Source: Choanephora cucurbitarum (Eukaryota > Mucoromycota > Mucoromycetes > Mucorales > Choanephoraceae). From it: a DNA stretch of 64,000 bases. The stretch lies in assembly GCA_025331435.1 (NCBI GenBank), contig JAIWNI010000079.1, positions 1 to 64,000 on the forward strand, read 5' to 3'. The notes beneath the pieces were generated by a model that saw only the letters and a list, made by a program, of their open reading frames with translations, was not told where the DNA came from and did not search any database. Positions 1 through 10,354 of the stretch are shown one piece after another; the first letter of the stretch is position 1, and every line of letters starts with the position of its first letter. Both the position numbers and the translations under genes were made by a program.

Positions 1-1474
1 TCGTTCAATGGCTTTAGTACATCCCGTAATCTTCTAAGAGTTTCTTCCTCATGGCTGTTAATCTCCAGAAAACGGTCCTTGTCTCTTGCATCCAAATCTT
101 TGAACACACGGTTGTAGGCAACCAATTGCCCAAGAGCTACCTCCAACATGTTGTAAGTGGAATTCCATCGAGTTTTGCAATCCAGGGCTAGCTTTACGGT
201 GGGTAAATCAACCCTGCGACAAACATCATTATAGCTTCTGGCCAAATTGGAAGAAATTCTAGAAACCAAATTTAGTCGATTTGATGCTAAGAAAGTAGTA
301 AGTTAACTGACCTGATCTTGGTGATACCTTTGCGCAATTTGCTCAATATATTGTTGGTATCATTGGGTTCAAAAGCAGCACGTTCCTCATAATCTAGGTC
401 ATTGTTGTTTTCTGGTGCATCGTACTGTAGTCCATTGTCCAAGATACATCTTGCCACAAGGTTGAGCACATGAGCAAAACAGGGCAACCAGTTTTGATTT
501 TTGCTGAAACCTGATTCAGCTGAAAGTGCGTATTCAATATGCTGGGCCATGGTTTGCATGTTTGAAGCATTGTCAGAAGTAATACAGAGAAGCTTATTTT
601 GGATGTCAAAGTCTTTGAGTGTTTTGATGAAAACGTCACCAAGATATTCTCTTGAATTTTAAAATTATAAGACGTCGTTAGATTTAAAATCATTATGCAA
701 TAGAGTACGTTCTTACCTGTATGTCTTTCTGCTAATGGCTCAAAGCCAACAAGTACTTGCTTCATCGTCCAGTCTTCATCAATAAAGTGGGCTAAGATGG
801 CCATGTAGTCACCAGTACCAGTAGCTATCATGCTAGTCCAGCAGTCAACGGTAAAGGAGATTCTTCTCTGTTTGAGCAAAAGCTCGGAGATCTTTGGCCT
901 CATTTGTTGATACTTGACTTGATTTCGTTGACAACAGTTGTGTCGCTAGGCAGTTGAACTGTTTCGCTGTTGGGAGCATTTCGAATGTCAGTACGAAGAG
1001 TTTTGAATGATTCACTATTGACCAAGTTAAGGAAGAGTTGGTTGGTCAAAAGAAAGCGAACAAGAGTTTCTCTGAACGATTGCTTGGTGACAACATTCTT
1101 TCTTCCATGTTCTTCTTCGGCTATGTTATTATTTATGTGTTAGTTTGTACTTATAAAAGACTTCGATTCTCAAACTATTTACCTTTTCTTTGATCGATTT
1201 GATGCTTCATTTTCAAATGGGACAACAAATTGGAAGTAATACCACCGGTGAAGACAGCCTTGCAGCTTCCTTGGTTACAAGTGAAGGTATTGACAGGGTT
1301 CTCGGTGGCATAGTTGTGTACTAATGCCCAACATCTTCTACGCTTGGGAGCAGGTTGCTCTTGAGATTCCTCGGAAGCATCCACAGAGAACTCATCGTTA
1401 ACAGTAGCCATTGAGCAGGCATCTTCATATTCTTCAGAAGTGAATTGTTGGTTAGACAAGTTGTTGAAAGACAT
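1..1474 (-). pseudogene. hAT transposase, partial and apparently frameshifted
   Basis: Start codon at 1474. Exon 1 (1183-1474) encodes a BED-type zinc finger (FTCNQGSCKAVF then HLKMKH). Exon 2 runs from 1120. Near 915-925 the frame shifts: one frame ends in a stop just where the next frame opens with MRPKISELLL. The RNase H-like core follows, with a first acidic residue in SFTVDCWTS and a second in the exon covering 287-660 (ITSDNASN), split by introns near 661-718. The last visible exon (1-233) has the hAT signature CKTRWNSTYNMLEV. The third catalytic acid and the C-terminal dimerisation domain lie off-window. BED domain plus split RNase H core is the normal hAT layout. The frameshift suggests this copy is dead unless an unrecognised intron rescues it. 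Confidence 0.8.
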
Positions 1475-1772
1475 GTTAAAGATATTTGATTCAGGAGAGA
1501 TATTCAGGGGAAAATAACGAGTAAAAAAGTTATAAGGACATTTATTGTTTATTGTGATCTACTATATATACTACTTTTGAATGCCTCTACGTAATGCTTT
1601 AAAATGCTTTTACGTAACAGCTAAAGATGATCCTGCGTGATGCGTTTGTGCGTTTTTACGTAATGCTAGAGAAGTATAATATAAAGTGATCTACGTATGA
1701 TGATAAAGAAATTGACAGCAAGCAAAATTCATGCAAATATTCTTACATGACGTAACCGACGTAATGATTTCA

Positions 1773-1888
1773 AAATATTTTCAAGTAAATCGCTAATTCA
1801 TTTGAAAATGAAAAAATCAAATAAAATAATTATTTGAATTTTTTCAAAGTAAATAATTTTCGTATTTACTTGAAATATTTTCAAGTAA
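1773..1888. repeat. hAT subterminal repeats and palindrome
   Basis: The 16-mer aaatattttcaagtaa occurs at 1773-1788 and again at 1873-1888, exactly 100 bp apart. The second copy overlaps a perfect palindrome with 10-bp arms (ttacttgaaa at 1866-1875, tttcaagtaa at 1879-1888). Further inward (about 1590-1760) the hexamer acgtaa recurs at least five times. Repeated subterminal motifs are usual transposase-binding sites in hAT elements; that role here is an inference. Confidence 0.65.
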
Positions 1889-1900
1889 TTTGAACCCCTA

Positions 1901-4900
1901 CTATTTTATTTGGAACACTAAGGATAACATATACAACCTACACAATTATGAATTTGCTGAGATGGCATACGGTGGTACCCGCAGTATGTTTTTCCAGAGA
2001 GGTGATCCTATTAATATCAATAAGAAGAAAGTTCAAGATGCCTACAAACGTTTACAAGAAACGCACCCTTTGTTGGCTCGATACAATCTCCCCCAATTGA
2101 CCTACTCCCTTGTGAACTATCACATTTCCGAAAACAAGAAGCATGTAGGAATCGAAAAGGGATGGCTCAACAATGCTCTGTTCGCCAAAGATGATGTTAC
2201 CCCCAGGCTACTGATGTTGAGTTCAAGGATCTCATTATTGGTCAAGATAATGTTGGAAAGTACGTGAGATACTCTCACCCTAGTCTCTTGGCCTTGGTGT
2301 TTCCCTACTTGTATACCAATTGTACTGGTCACTATTCTTTGGTTCCAACACACACTGATGAATATCGTAACAGGGAAGGCATCTACGGGCTACCAGCAAG
2401 ACAAGGAGGAGTTGCTCAAGCCACACTGAACGGAGAAAGTTTTGCCTATTATGCTAAAACCAGACTACTTGCCAAGGATAGACGTTTCGCTCGTGGCCCC
2501 TCTTTTCTTTTCTTCATGCTTGACCTCATCGAAAAAAGAAATATTTCTGCTGCTAACAGGTTTGTTGTTTCTACCAAAGGTCGTGAAAACTTAAGAAGAA
2601 GAGATGTAGTAGATACAGCAACCAACAAGTTGCAAAAGAATATTGTCTCCACTGTGCCTTCGCAGATTAGGTCTTCATACAGTTACAAAAAAAAACTTCT
2701 TGGATTTGCAATGTATCTTCGAAAGTCTTGGTCCTCCTGAACTCTTCCTGACTTTTACTTGTGATGACAAGAACCCAGAATTCAAAGGCTTGAGCGACGA
2801 AGACATCAACTTTAGTTAGGAAGATTCAGTTATGTTTTCTCGACACTTCAAAAGAAAATGGCAAAAGTTTTTTACCGACTATATCTGTAAGAATTTTGCT
2901 CAGCAAATTGGTGGTATAAAAGAGTACAGTTGGGTGATGGAAATTCAAGATCGTGGCAGTCCTCATATTCATATGGTTTTAGGGACAAACAAATCTGTTC
3001 AAGAGCTCATTGAAATGAATATTGTTCATACCTGGTTTCCTAGTAACTCCACCAGCGATCCGTTATTGTACAAGTTAGTAGAAGATTTACAAGTTCATAG
3101 ATGTAACGATAAGTAAGTTGTCTTTCTCAAGCATAATTTTAGCTTTGGCATTAACTAATATCTTGATTTCTATAGTTATTGTAAAAGAGGTGATCCCACG
3201 ACGAAGTGTAGATTTGGATATCCTAAGCCGTATGCAACTGAAACTGTGATTGAAGACAACTGCAACGTAATCTACAAGCGCGATGTTGGTGATGCCTCAG
3301 TCAACAATTACAATTCCTACCTGTTGGCCACATTCAGAACAAGTATGGATATTCAATATAACAACGGTCCTCAAGCTGTACGATATCTCGCAAAAGTACC
3401 TCGCAAAAGATGACTATGAAGCCAAGATTATGCTCAAAAATGTCATATCGCAGAACTCTGGTTATTACAAAAGAACTTCGTTTGTAACAGAGCGTGAACA
3501 TTATCAAACACGTATAGTTGCTGCTGTTGTGGCAACCTATAATGTTCTTGGCTGGCGCAAACATAGCAACTCTCGAGAAGTCTTGTTCTTGAATACTAAT
3601 CTTTTTGGTCAAGATACCAAGGGTCTTAGAAGTGACATTCATGATGTAGATCCTGATTCAGATGACATTTATGCCAAGACACATGTCGGTAAGTCTGCGA
3701 TTAGACACCAAGTAATGATAAATTTATATTAATCTGCTCAATTAGAAATCTATGAAGATCGTGATGGTGCTGCTGAGCTTACTATGCCACACTTCTTTTG
3801 TTTTTACAAGCGCGAATATGGAAGAAAGTCTTTAGATGGAATTGTAACTGACGTTCAACGTGACTATCATCCAAGCCCTCTGCCAATGTATATCTGTTGT
3901 CCAAAGCTCAAGCATGTGTACAAGTTGATCAAAGACAAGCCAGGTTTCTGGAGAACATTCAACGAAAGCGAAATGAACGGTGAAAGTTTCTACTATCAGC
4001 AAATCGTTACAAAGAAAGCAATATTGAATACAACATTTAGAACAAAAATGGAAGCCTATGTTACTTGGAAAGGTGAGTGGATTGGATTCCTATTGTGATC
4101 GCATAAATTTAAAATTAACATAATCAATTTTGATAAATGTAGATTACTATGAACACTTGATCAATCTTGAAGAAGGTGGTATACAAGTCAATCGACAAGT
4201 AAACATCGAATCGTTACAAGATGTCAATGATGCTGAAAGAGGTATAGATGTCTCTCGTGATGAACTATCTGTCATGCTTTCAACCGCCAACTCGGATCAA
4301 AAAAGCATTTATGATCAACTAGTAGAAGAAATGAATGTGAACTCTGTTGCTTTTGTATCTGGGGCCGCTGGTACTGGCAAGTCTTTTATTTTGAGAATGT
4401 TAGAAAGACATTATAAGATCGAAGGCTACAAAGTAAGACAGATTCTATAAAATAAAAATTGGATACTGACTACCATAACTTTAATAGGTATTTAAGTTAG
4501 CTCCTACAGGTTTAGCCGCTTACAACATCTCAGGACAAACACTGCATCGCTTTTTTGGCCTCACAAACGTAGCTTTGGTTCCCAACTTTTCTCTTTTGGA
4601 TCAATATGTTAAGCTTTACCCAAAAATGATTTTGCTCATTGACGAATACTCGATGATCAGCTCAAAGCTACTCGTATCAATCAATGAAGCTCTTACAAAA
4701 GTCACAAACAGAAATGCCAATATGGGTGGAATACGAACGATCTTTTTTGGCGATATTGCTCAACTGCTTCCAGTAAAGTCGAACGAAGGAAAGATCTGGG
4801 AGTCAGATATTTTTAACACTGTCAACCGCTATCAGCTTCGTATACCAGTAAGACAAAACGATCCAACTTTTGTAGCCATTCTCAATAAGGTTAGATGCTA

Positions 4901-5644
4901 CAATTTTGATCAGTCTGTTATCGAATCTATAAATGCTCGTACTGTTCGTAAATCAGAGCTACCTTCCCGCTGTCTTCGCCTTTACACTACCATTGAAAGG
5001 GTAAGAACTGCTAATGAAAGTGATTACAAATCTTTTCCTGATGAAGGCAAGATTTATGATGCTCAAGAAAACTACACGGGTAATGCTGGTACAGCTAAAG
5101 CCGCTTTTACTGAAACAAGACTCCTACAAAAACTCCCTTTGAAAATTAATATGCCAGTAATGCTCATACGAAATCTCAATGTTCAAGGTAGCTGGGTGAA
5201 CGGTACTATTGCTCAAATTGAGTTCATGGAAGACGAAAATATCTGCATAGAAAAAAGTCTGATACCGGCAATTCTGATCACATCTACTGGATCCAGCGAA
5301 TTAGCCGTCAAGTACCAGGTACAAGCTATGTTCGGACACAATACCCTCTTGTTCCCGCCTTTGCTGCCACCATACACAAATCCCAAAGTTTAACAATTGA
5401 CAAAGTAGCCATCCATCTTGACAATATGAATACTCATGGTCAGTTGTATGTAGCTATGTCTAGAGTAAGAAAGCCTGAAGACCTCTACTTTTTTGGTGCA
5501 GATTTACCTTTGAGCATTAAACGCAAATTTGGTGCTGATGTTGATGCAGTTGAAATCATTAGAAAAAAAGAAAAAAAATTGCCATTGCATCTTTCAACCA
5601 TATATATCTTATCCATAAACTTTACCAATATACTTTATCAATAG
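1901..5644 (+). pseudogene. Helitron RepHel (HUH replication initiator fused to PIF1-type helicase), decayed, 5' end cut off by the hAT
   Basis: Helitrons move by rolling-circle replication using a Rep endonuclease fused to a PIF1-family helicase. Visible in order: the Helitron-like N domain, with LGPPELFLTFTC near 2730 and the metal-binding HUH motif PHIHMV near 2960; CRFGYPKP near 3212; the catalytic-tyrosine motif YLAK-YLAK near 3390; Walker A GAAGTGKS near 4370; Walker B LLIDEYSM near 4635; FFGDIAQLLPVK near 4750; and a C-terminal helicase motif around ATIHKSQ near 5370. Four clean introns fit: 3113-3175, 3689-3745, 4073-4142 and 4433-4487. Damage: frameshifts near 2200 (C run), 2690 (A run), 3393 (between the two tyrosines) and 5330, plus an in-frame TAG at about 2817. 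It cannot make a full protein. The 5' part lies beyond the hAT, off-window. Confidence 0.85.
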
Positions 5645-6102
5645 ACATTATCCAATTAAAATATATTTAATAAACAATTACAACTTTTACCTAGTCTACT
5701 AAACAAGCCTACAATAAGCTCACGTCTAGCACTCTGAAAAACATATGGCGAACAAAGCATCTCGATTGACAAGTGTAGGCGTAAACCAACTAACCCATAT
5801 TATTAAGCGCATCAAAAGAGCTCACCGATGAACGGAAAAATTACAAGTCCATCACAAAAAAATCGCAGTCTAAAAACGACCCAAAAAGCAGACGACAAGA
5901 ACAAAAGCGTGCAGGTCGTTTTTTTTTGTTTTTACTTTTTTTTTGACAATTTTTCAACAATTTTCTTGAGTTCATATGCATACAACACGTACTCTTAGCA
6001 ATTCAATCACTTATGTTACAATTGACTAAACTCATTGAAGGTAATGAAAAAAAAAGAGAAACACAAGAAGTTTTTTTAACAACGTTTTATTTAAGTAGAA
6101 GT
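5645..6102. other. Helitron 3' flank, no gene
   Basis: AT-rich sequence. A CTAG followed by T at 5691-5694 is a possible Helitron 3' terminus, but no clear hairpin lies 10-15 nt upstream. A 10-bp inverted pair (aaaaacgacc near 5872, ggtcgttttt near 5923) could form a long-looped hairpin. Nothing else is supported. Confidence 0.35.
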
Positions 6103-7095
6103 TTAGGAGCGTTTAGCCCAGAAAGGAAGAGCATTAAGCTGCTCTTCTGTAATTGTAACAGCCGAAACCACACCAACACGCTTTGTTCTGGCAGTTCTTG
6201 TCTACTCTGTGTGAGCTCTGTCAAGACTCCAAAAGAACGTTGACACCTAAACGAATTGTAAACACGATTGAAGTTCAACACGTATATACACTTACCAACT
6301 GAGAGCGCCACGAAGGAACATTGACGCGAAACGCCTTCTTCACCTCAGGATCTTCGATCCCAACAGACAAGGGATCGACCTCGTCATCATCTGACATGTA
6401 GGTCATGTCAAGAGAAGCCTCACATTCTTGGGGTGTGCCATAACCCATCGAACGCTCGGTCTTGCTTGACTCGAACATGCCCTTTCTGATAGCCAGTTTC
6501 CAGTTTTATTAAAAGCAACGGTAAGTTCGATTCTCATGTAAATTTCGTATTAACTCACTCTTGCTCTTCGTCTTTCTCTGGCCGAGCTTGCCCTGTTGTC
6601 GACTTGATTCTCTTGGGGCAAGGCCAAGAATCTGCGGTGGCGCTTCATGGTCTTGAACTTGTTGCGGACACGCGCATCCAGTTGACGATGGCCTTCTTCG
6701 TCAATACTTTCGCTTTTTTCCTCGAGGTCAGCAACAGTACTTTTGCAGATCCCATTAAAGACCAAGAGATTGTTGTCGCCATGCTTAGGAGACTTTTCAA
6801 GGTCAAAGAAGAGACCAGAGTCTTCTCCGACCTTGTTGATAGCCCTTTCAGTAGCTCTCTATTTCATGAATTGATATAAGGATTGTATAACAGGTAATAT
6901 GGAAGGTTTACGTACACACATGATGGGGTTGCGCCCAATTCGCTCGCTCTTTCTCTTGTTCTTGGAGCCTGCGTTTAACTTACGTTTCAAGTTGATCAGA
7001 TCCTCCTTGAGTTGAGCAACGTCGTTTTTGCAACCACAGGGATCTCTCAAACGACGTGTAGCGCTGGTTCGGACATCGGAAATGGAAGGAGACAT
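6103..7095 (-). pseudogene. hypothetical protein, four exons, in-frame stop (possible decayed gene)
   Basis: Not recognised. Splice sites give exons 6916-7095, 6559-6858, 6296-6481 and 6103-6246 (270 codons with stop), starting MSPSISDV. Exon 1 has a heptad-like stretch (DVAQLKEDLINLKRKL). Exon 2 is basic at its end (RERRRAR). Exon 3 is acidic (MSDDDEVDPLSVGIEDPEVK) and ends VNVPSWRSQL. Exon 4 has a TAG at 6202-6204 in frame, about 33 codons before the final stop, so the product would be about 236 residues. Consistent phases across three introns argue it was once coding. It lies beside the Helitron, so it could be passenger or transposon-associated sequence; that is speculation. Confidence 0.45.
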
Positions 7096-7334
7096 TGTTA
7101 GAAATAGAAATAATAATAATCGCAAAGGATAAAAAATAGCAAAGTGCGTTATTCGATCTTGTTTAAATACACTTTTTTTTCAGGACGTCCTTTTTTGGGG
7201 GAAGTTTTTTTTGACGCTACAATAGAGTCAACTTTCGCTACATAAAATTTTATACCAGCTATTTTTAATTAAAGAATAAACAAAAAAATTTTTTTTCTAT
7301 TTTTCTTTCTGTTTTCCTTCTTTATTTTTTAGTC

Positions 7335-7860
7335 ATGGGTTATCACAGTAAGTACATTTAAATTTCAATGATCATCACCCTCATAAACATATTATAGGAT
7401 CCTTCTGTATAAATTCATTATGTGGTTAACTCTAAAATAAAGGTAAGTCTGATTTAAAGTAGTAAACAACCAAATTAACATTTTGTCTTACATTTAGGCT
7501 CACAAAGCTGTCTTCCGGCTGTGCCTGTTCTTTTCGTACAACGGTGTACATGTAAGTATATTATACAATTCTTATTCAATTTGATCCAACCCATTTTCTA
7601 ATCACTCTCATTAGATCGACTGTTCCTAGGCTTGAGCAAATCTCACTCATGGTAAGTTTTTATTAATTGTGCCTTCTCTTTTCTCTTTACTAACAATAAA
7701 TTCTATAGTTCAACAGTAGACCTGTTCATCTTTAAAACCGTTGTTGTCACAAAACTGGCTGTTTCTGCAAATGTAGGTAATTAGGAAACATTCATTTGAA
7801 TTGATAATTAACAATGTTTCTTTTTATTCTAGTTACTCAAGTCTCTTTTGGTCTAATACG
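7335..7860 (+). other. chain of short spliced-looking exons without an ORF
   Basis: Within about 500 bp there are five well-formed introns of 50-63 nt, each GTAAGT or GTAGGT to TAG/AG (roughly 7348-7397, 7441-7498, 7551-7615, 7652-7709, 7774-7833), separating exons of about 13-64 nt. Joined from the ATG at 7335 they give only about 14 codons before a stop (MGYHRSFC...), and no alternative frame stays open. This is either a spliced non-coding transcript or a gene whose splice sites survived after coding decay. I saw no clear C/D or H/ACA snoRNA boxes in the introns. Confidence 0.35.
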
Positions 7861-7950
7861 CTTTGCTTTCTATCTGTAAAGGTTCCTGATTTGCAAGACA
7901 AGATTGCCTGTATTTCTATAGTAATTTTCGCTGCAAGCGCACCAAAACAA

Positions 7951-8010
7951 GCCCTATTTGCAGGGCAGGTGTTTTTTGTTAGCCTTGTTTTTAAGCCTGC
8001 AATTCAGGGC
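7951..8010. repeat. pair of GC-rich quasi-palindromes
   Basis: gccctatttgcagggc (7951-7966) folds on itself with 5-bp arms. gcctgcaattcagggc (7995-8010) is its diverged inverted partner. They sit in an otherwise AT-rich stretch whose 79-codon ORF (7801-8040) I do not regard as a gene. Probably the hairpin end of a decayed mobile element; this is an inference. Confidence 0.4.
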
Positions 8011-8281
8011 ATTTTCCCCTACCATTATAATCCCAAATAATAAGCTATTTTTAAAGCGAAAACTTTTTCAATGAATAAAAGCCACATTTATAAGCCTCTA
8101 ATTACCTATGAACTGCCCAATGATAAAGATGTATAATAATGACGAATTTGAATATCAAGCGAATGGTAAAGGAATATAAAGAGGTACAAGCGAGTATAAG
8201 GTCCAATTACACGAAGGTGCATTTGAAAATTTAATGTCAATTTGACCAATGACTATACATAATACTTGAAGAAATCTCAAA

Positions 8282-8442
8282 GTTAGAACCATTTTATGAA
8301 TGGAACTGACATGGTACAAACATTATGTTAGAACCATGTTAGTACCAGTTGGAGCTAACGTTGTGGAAACTCCAGTGGAGTAAACATGGAGTAAACATTG
8401 TGTTTGCTCCATGTTTACTCCACTTTTTCGGGTGGAGCTAAC
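8282..8442. repeat. array of 10-bp units TGGANYWAAC in both orientations, with a 49-bp hairpin
   Basis: Eleven related decamers lie in 161 bp. Forward (TGG..AAC type): 8301, 8312, 8350, 8376, 8387, 8433. Reverse (GTT..CCA type): 8282, 8327, 8338, 8402, 8413. Typical copies are tggagtaaac, tggagctaac and gttagaacca. Copies at 8376 and 8387 face those at 8402 and 8413, giving a hairpin with 23-bp arms (8375-8397 and 8401-8423), one mismatch and a 3-nt loop. No ORF covers it. It resembles the inner repeats of a foldback element or a protein-binding array. Confidence 0.7.
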
Positions 8443-9684
8443 ATTGGTCTGGGTGTAGTGTGTCCGGAATGTCCGGTGATTTGACGGCCCGCATACCTTT
8501 ATTGTTGCTTATTGTTGCCCTAATCTTTACCGTATTTATGGCATTGACCTGCACTAAACTATTTACATAACCCGCCACATACCGTCTGCTAATTCTGCTT
8601 TATTTGATGTTCTCTTTAGAGCATTAGTTTTATTGTATCAATCTTGTCAGACATCACTTGTTACATAACTATAAGGGATTCTTTATATTCATAAATGTTA
8701 CATGATGTCATGAAGCATGTTATAATCAAACTATTTCAAGCTGTCATGATGAGAGATGATTGTTAATTAATGAAGCTAATATGAGAGGGAGTTGTCAACA
8801 TCGGCTTGATTGAAATAAGTGTCAGTTTTCTTTATTAAATTTCATTTATTCTTGTAAGCATATTCACAATCTTTGTTTACAAGACTATCTCTATTTAAAT
8901 ATCATCAGTTGTTAACGAGTTGGAAATAGCCTTACAGTATACTACAGCAGAAAAGGATAGATGAGTATCGGTTCAGAATCGAAACCGTTTTTTTTCCTAG
9001 GAATAAAATCCCAACTAACTTAACGCATATATGCTAGAAAACAAAAAGAGATACAGAAGGGCATGGTTTAGATTTACTTATGTTGATATTGCATGTACTG
9101 TTATAACAAGACTCAAAGTGTGGCACATTGTGATCAAGGATGTTGGTCTGCATAAACAGAAACTTCTCATTTGCTACTGTTCTCTAGATAGTGAACACAT
9201 ATGATAGCAAATAAACAACAGTAAGAAAAAAGGTACAGAATCGACTGAAAGAAGGGTTTGCTCAACCGATGAAGTATTTTACACAGATGTCCTCTTGCAT
9301 GTGTATGTATTTTATCTTTTGTTTTGAAAGTGAAATAGAATTTGAAGAATTCATGCTGCAAGTTTGTTCATGTCCATTTAAAGTAGTTTTAAACTTTATG
9401 TCTGTCGATTCAACTTTGATCCTATATATTATTTCTGAAATGAAAGGCGCACACATACACACTTTTTCTTAAACATTGGCTCAGATGATGAGTTGCCAGT
9501 GTCTTTCTATGAACACAACCCTAAACATCATGAGTCGCTTAGCATTACATTTATGCCCATATACAAATTTGTTGGTTTGTCCGAGATGCAGTTACACAGG
9601 CGTTGCTTTCGAAATCCATAAATCGATTTTTCTCTTTTTCTTTCCTTTCTCTCTCTTCTGTCTTCTATTCCATCTTTACTAACA
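8443..9684. other. intergenic, no gene seen
   Basis: AT-rich sequence between the decamer array and the cystatin-like gene. ORFs of 64-71 codons around 9167-9480 overlap one another on both strands and lack any family features. The last 60 bp before 9685 are a pyrimidine-rich tract typical of promoter or 5' leader regions in this window. Confidence 0.5.
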
Positions 9685-10354
9685 ATGTCTGACGCCAACA
9701 ACAACAACATGGGTCCCGTTCGTCCTGTTGACGATGAAGCCAAAGCTGTAAGTGAACACGAAAAACACTCGATAGTTTAAATGTTGACAACCAACATAAT
9801 TTAGGTTTTTCATGAAATCAAAGAACAAGTTGTTGATAAAGTATGTTGTCTATCTTAAATAAATACACGATGAATGTTTGTATTGATTGATTCGTCTTGT
9901 TTTTTGATGGCTGATAGCTCCACGAAGTAAGTATGATTGTCTTTCTTTCTTTGATATCATTTCTAAAAGAAAAGGAGGGGATTGTACCATATTATAGCTT
10001 AAACATGCTGATAATGTCCATGGACTACACGAACTTGACGATTTGAAAGTGATTGAATGTTATAAGCTTGTTGAATACGCTGTTGAAGAAGTTGCTTATG
10101 GTTATAATTATTTCGGAAAGATCAACTTGGGAGACGAAAAGTACATTCATGTCAGGTAAATTTACGTGTAAGAGAAAGAGGGGAAATGATGGATCTTCTT
10201 CTTTTTTTTTTCTGGTGGGAAACTGATTTCTTTTGCTCTCGAAACATGAAGATGTCACAAGTCGCATGATGGCAAAGTCGATTTCTATTCAATCTTAACT
10301 GAAGGCACTGCTATCTGGTCTAGAGAAGAACCTCTCAAATACTTTATTGATTAA
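9685..10354 (+). CDS. cystatin/stefin-like cysteine protease inhibitor
   Basis: Five exons: 9685-9747, 9805-9840, 9918-9926, 9998-10155, 10252-10354, giving 122 residues. Exon 3 is a 9-nt micro-exon encoding Leu-His-Glu. The protein starts with a Gly-Pro segment (MGPVRPVDDEAKAVF) like the inhibitory N-terminal trunk of stefins. After an insertion it has EEVAYGYNYFGKINLGDEKY, matching the QVVAG-T-NYF-KV-VGDxxY core of the cystatin fold. The first inhibitory loop is degenerate (EEVAYG for QVVAG, residues about 66-71), so inhibition of papain-like proteases cannot be assumed. There is no signal peptide, so it is probably cytosolic. It is longer than typical stefins (about 98 residues) because of a His/Asp-rich linker after the N-terminal helix. 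Frame closes exactly. Confidence 0.75.

Larger units (their letters stand above)
1..1900 (-). mobile_element. hAT-family DNA transposon, 5' part (continues beyond the left edge)
   Basis: The element is read on the minus strand. Its outer end is at 1900, where the minus strand begins TAGGGGTTCAAATTACTTG, a typical hAT-type terminal inverted repeat start. About 420 bp of AT-rich subterminal sequence follows, rich in TACGTAA-like and TTTCAAGTAA motifs, and then the transposase gene. Immediately right of 1900 the reading frame of a Helitron RepHel gene starts abruptly, so the hAT appears to have jumped into that gene. The expected 8-bp target duplication would be ctatttta (1901-1908), with its partner copy off-window. 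The 3' end and the second inverted repeat are not visible. Confidence 0.8.

Noticed and set aside
5691..5694. CTAG as Helitron 3' terminus
   Set aside because: No clear hairpin just upstream, so the border stays undefined.
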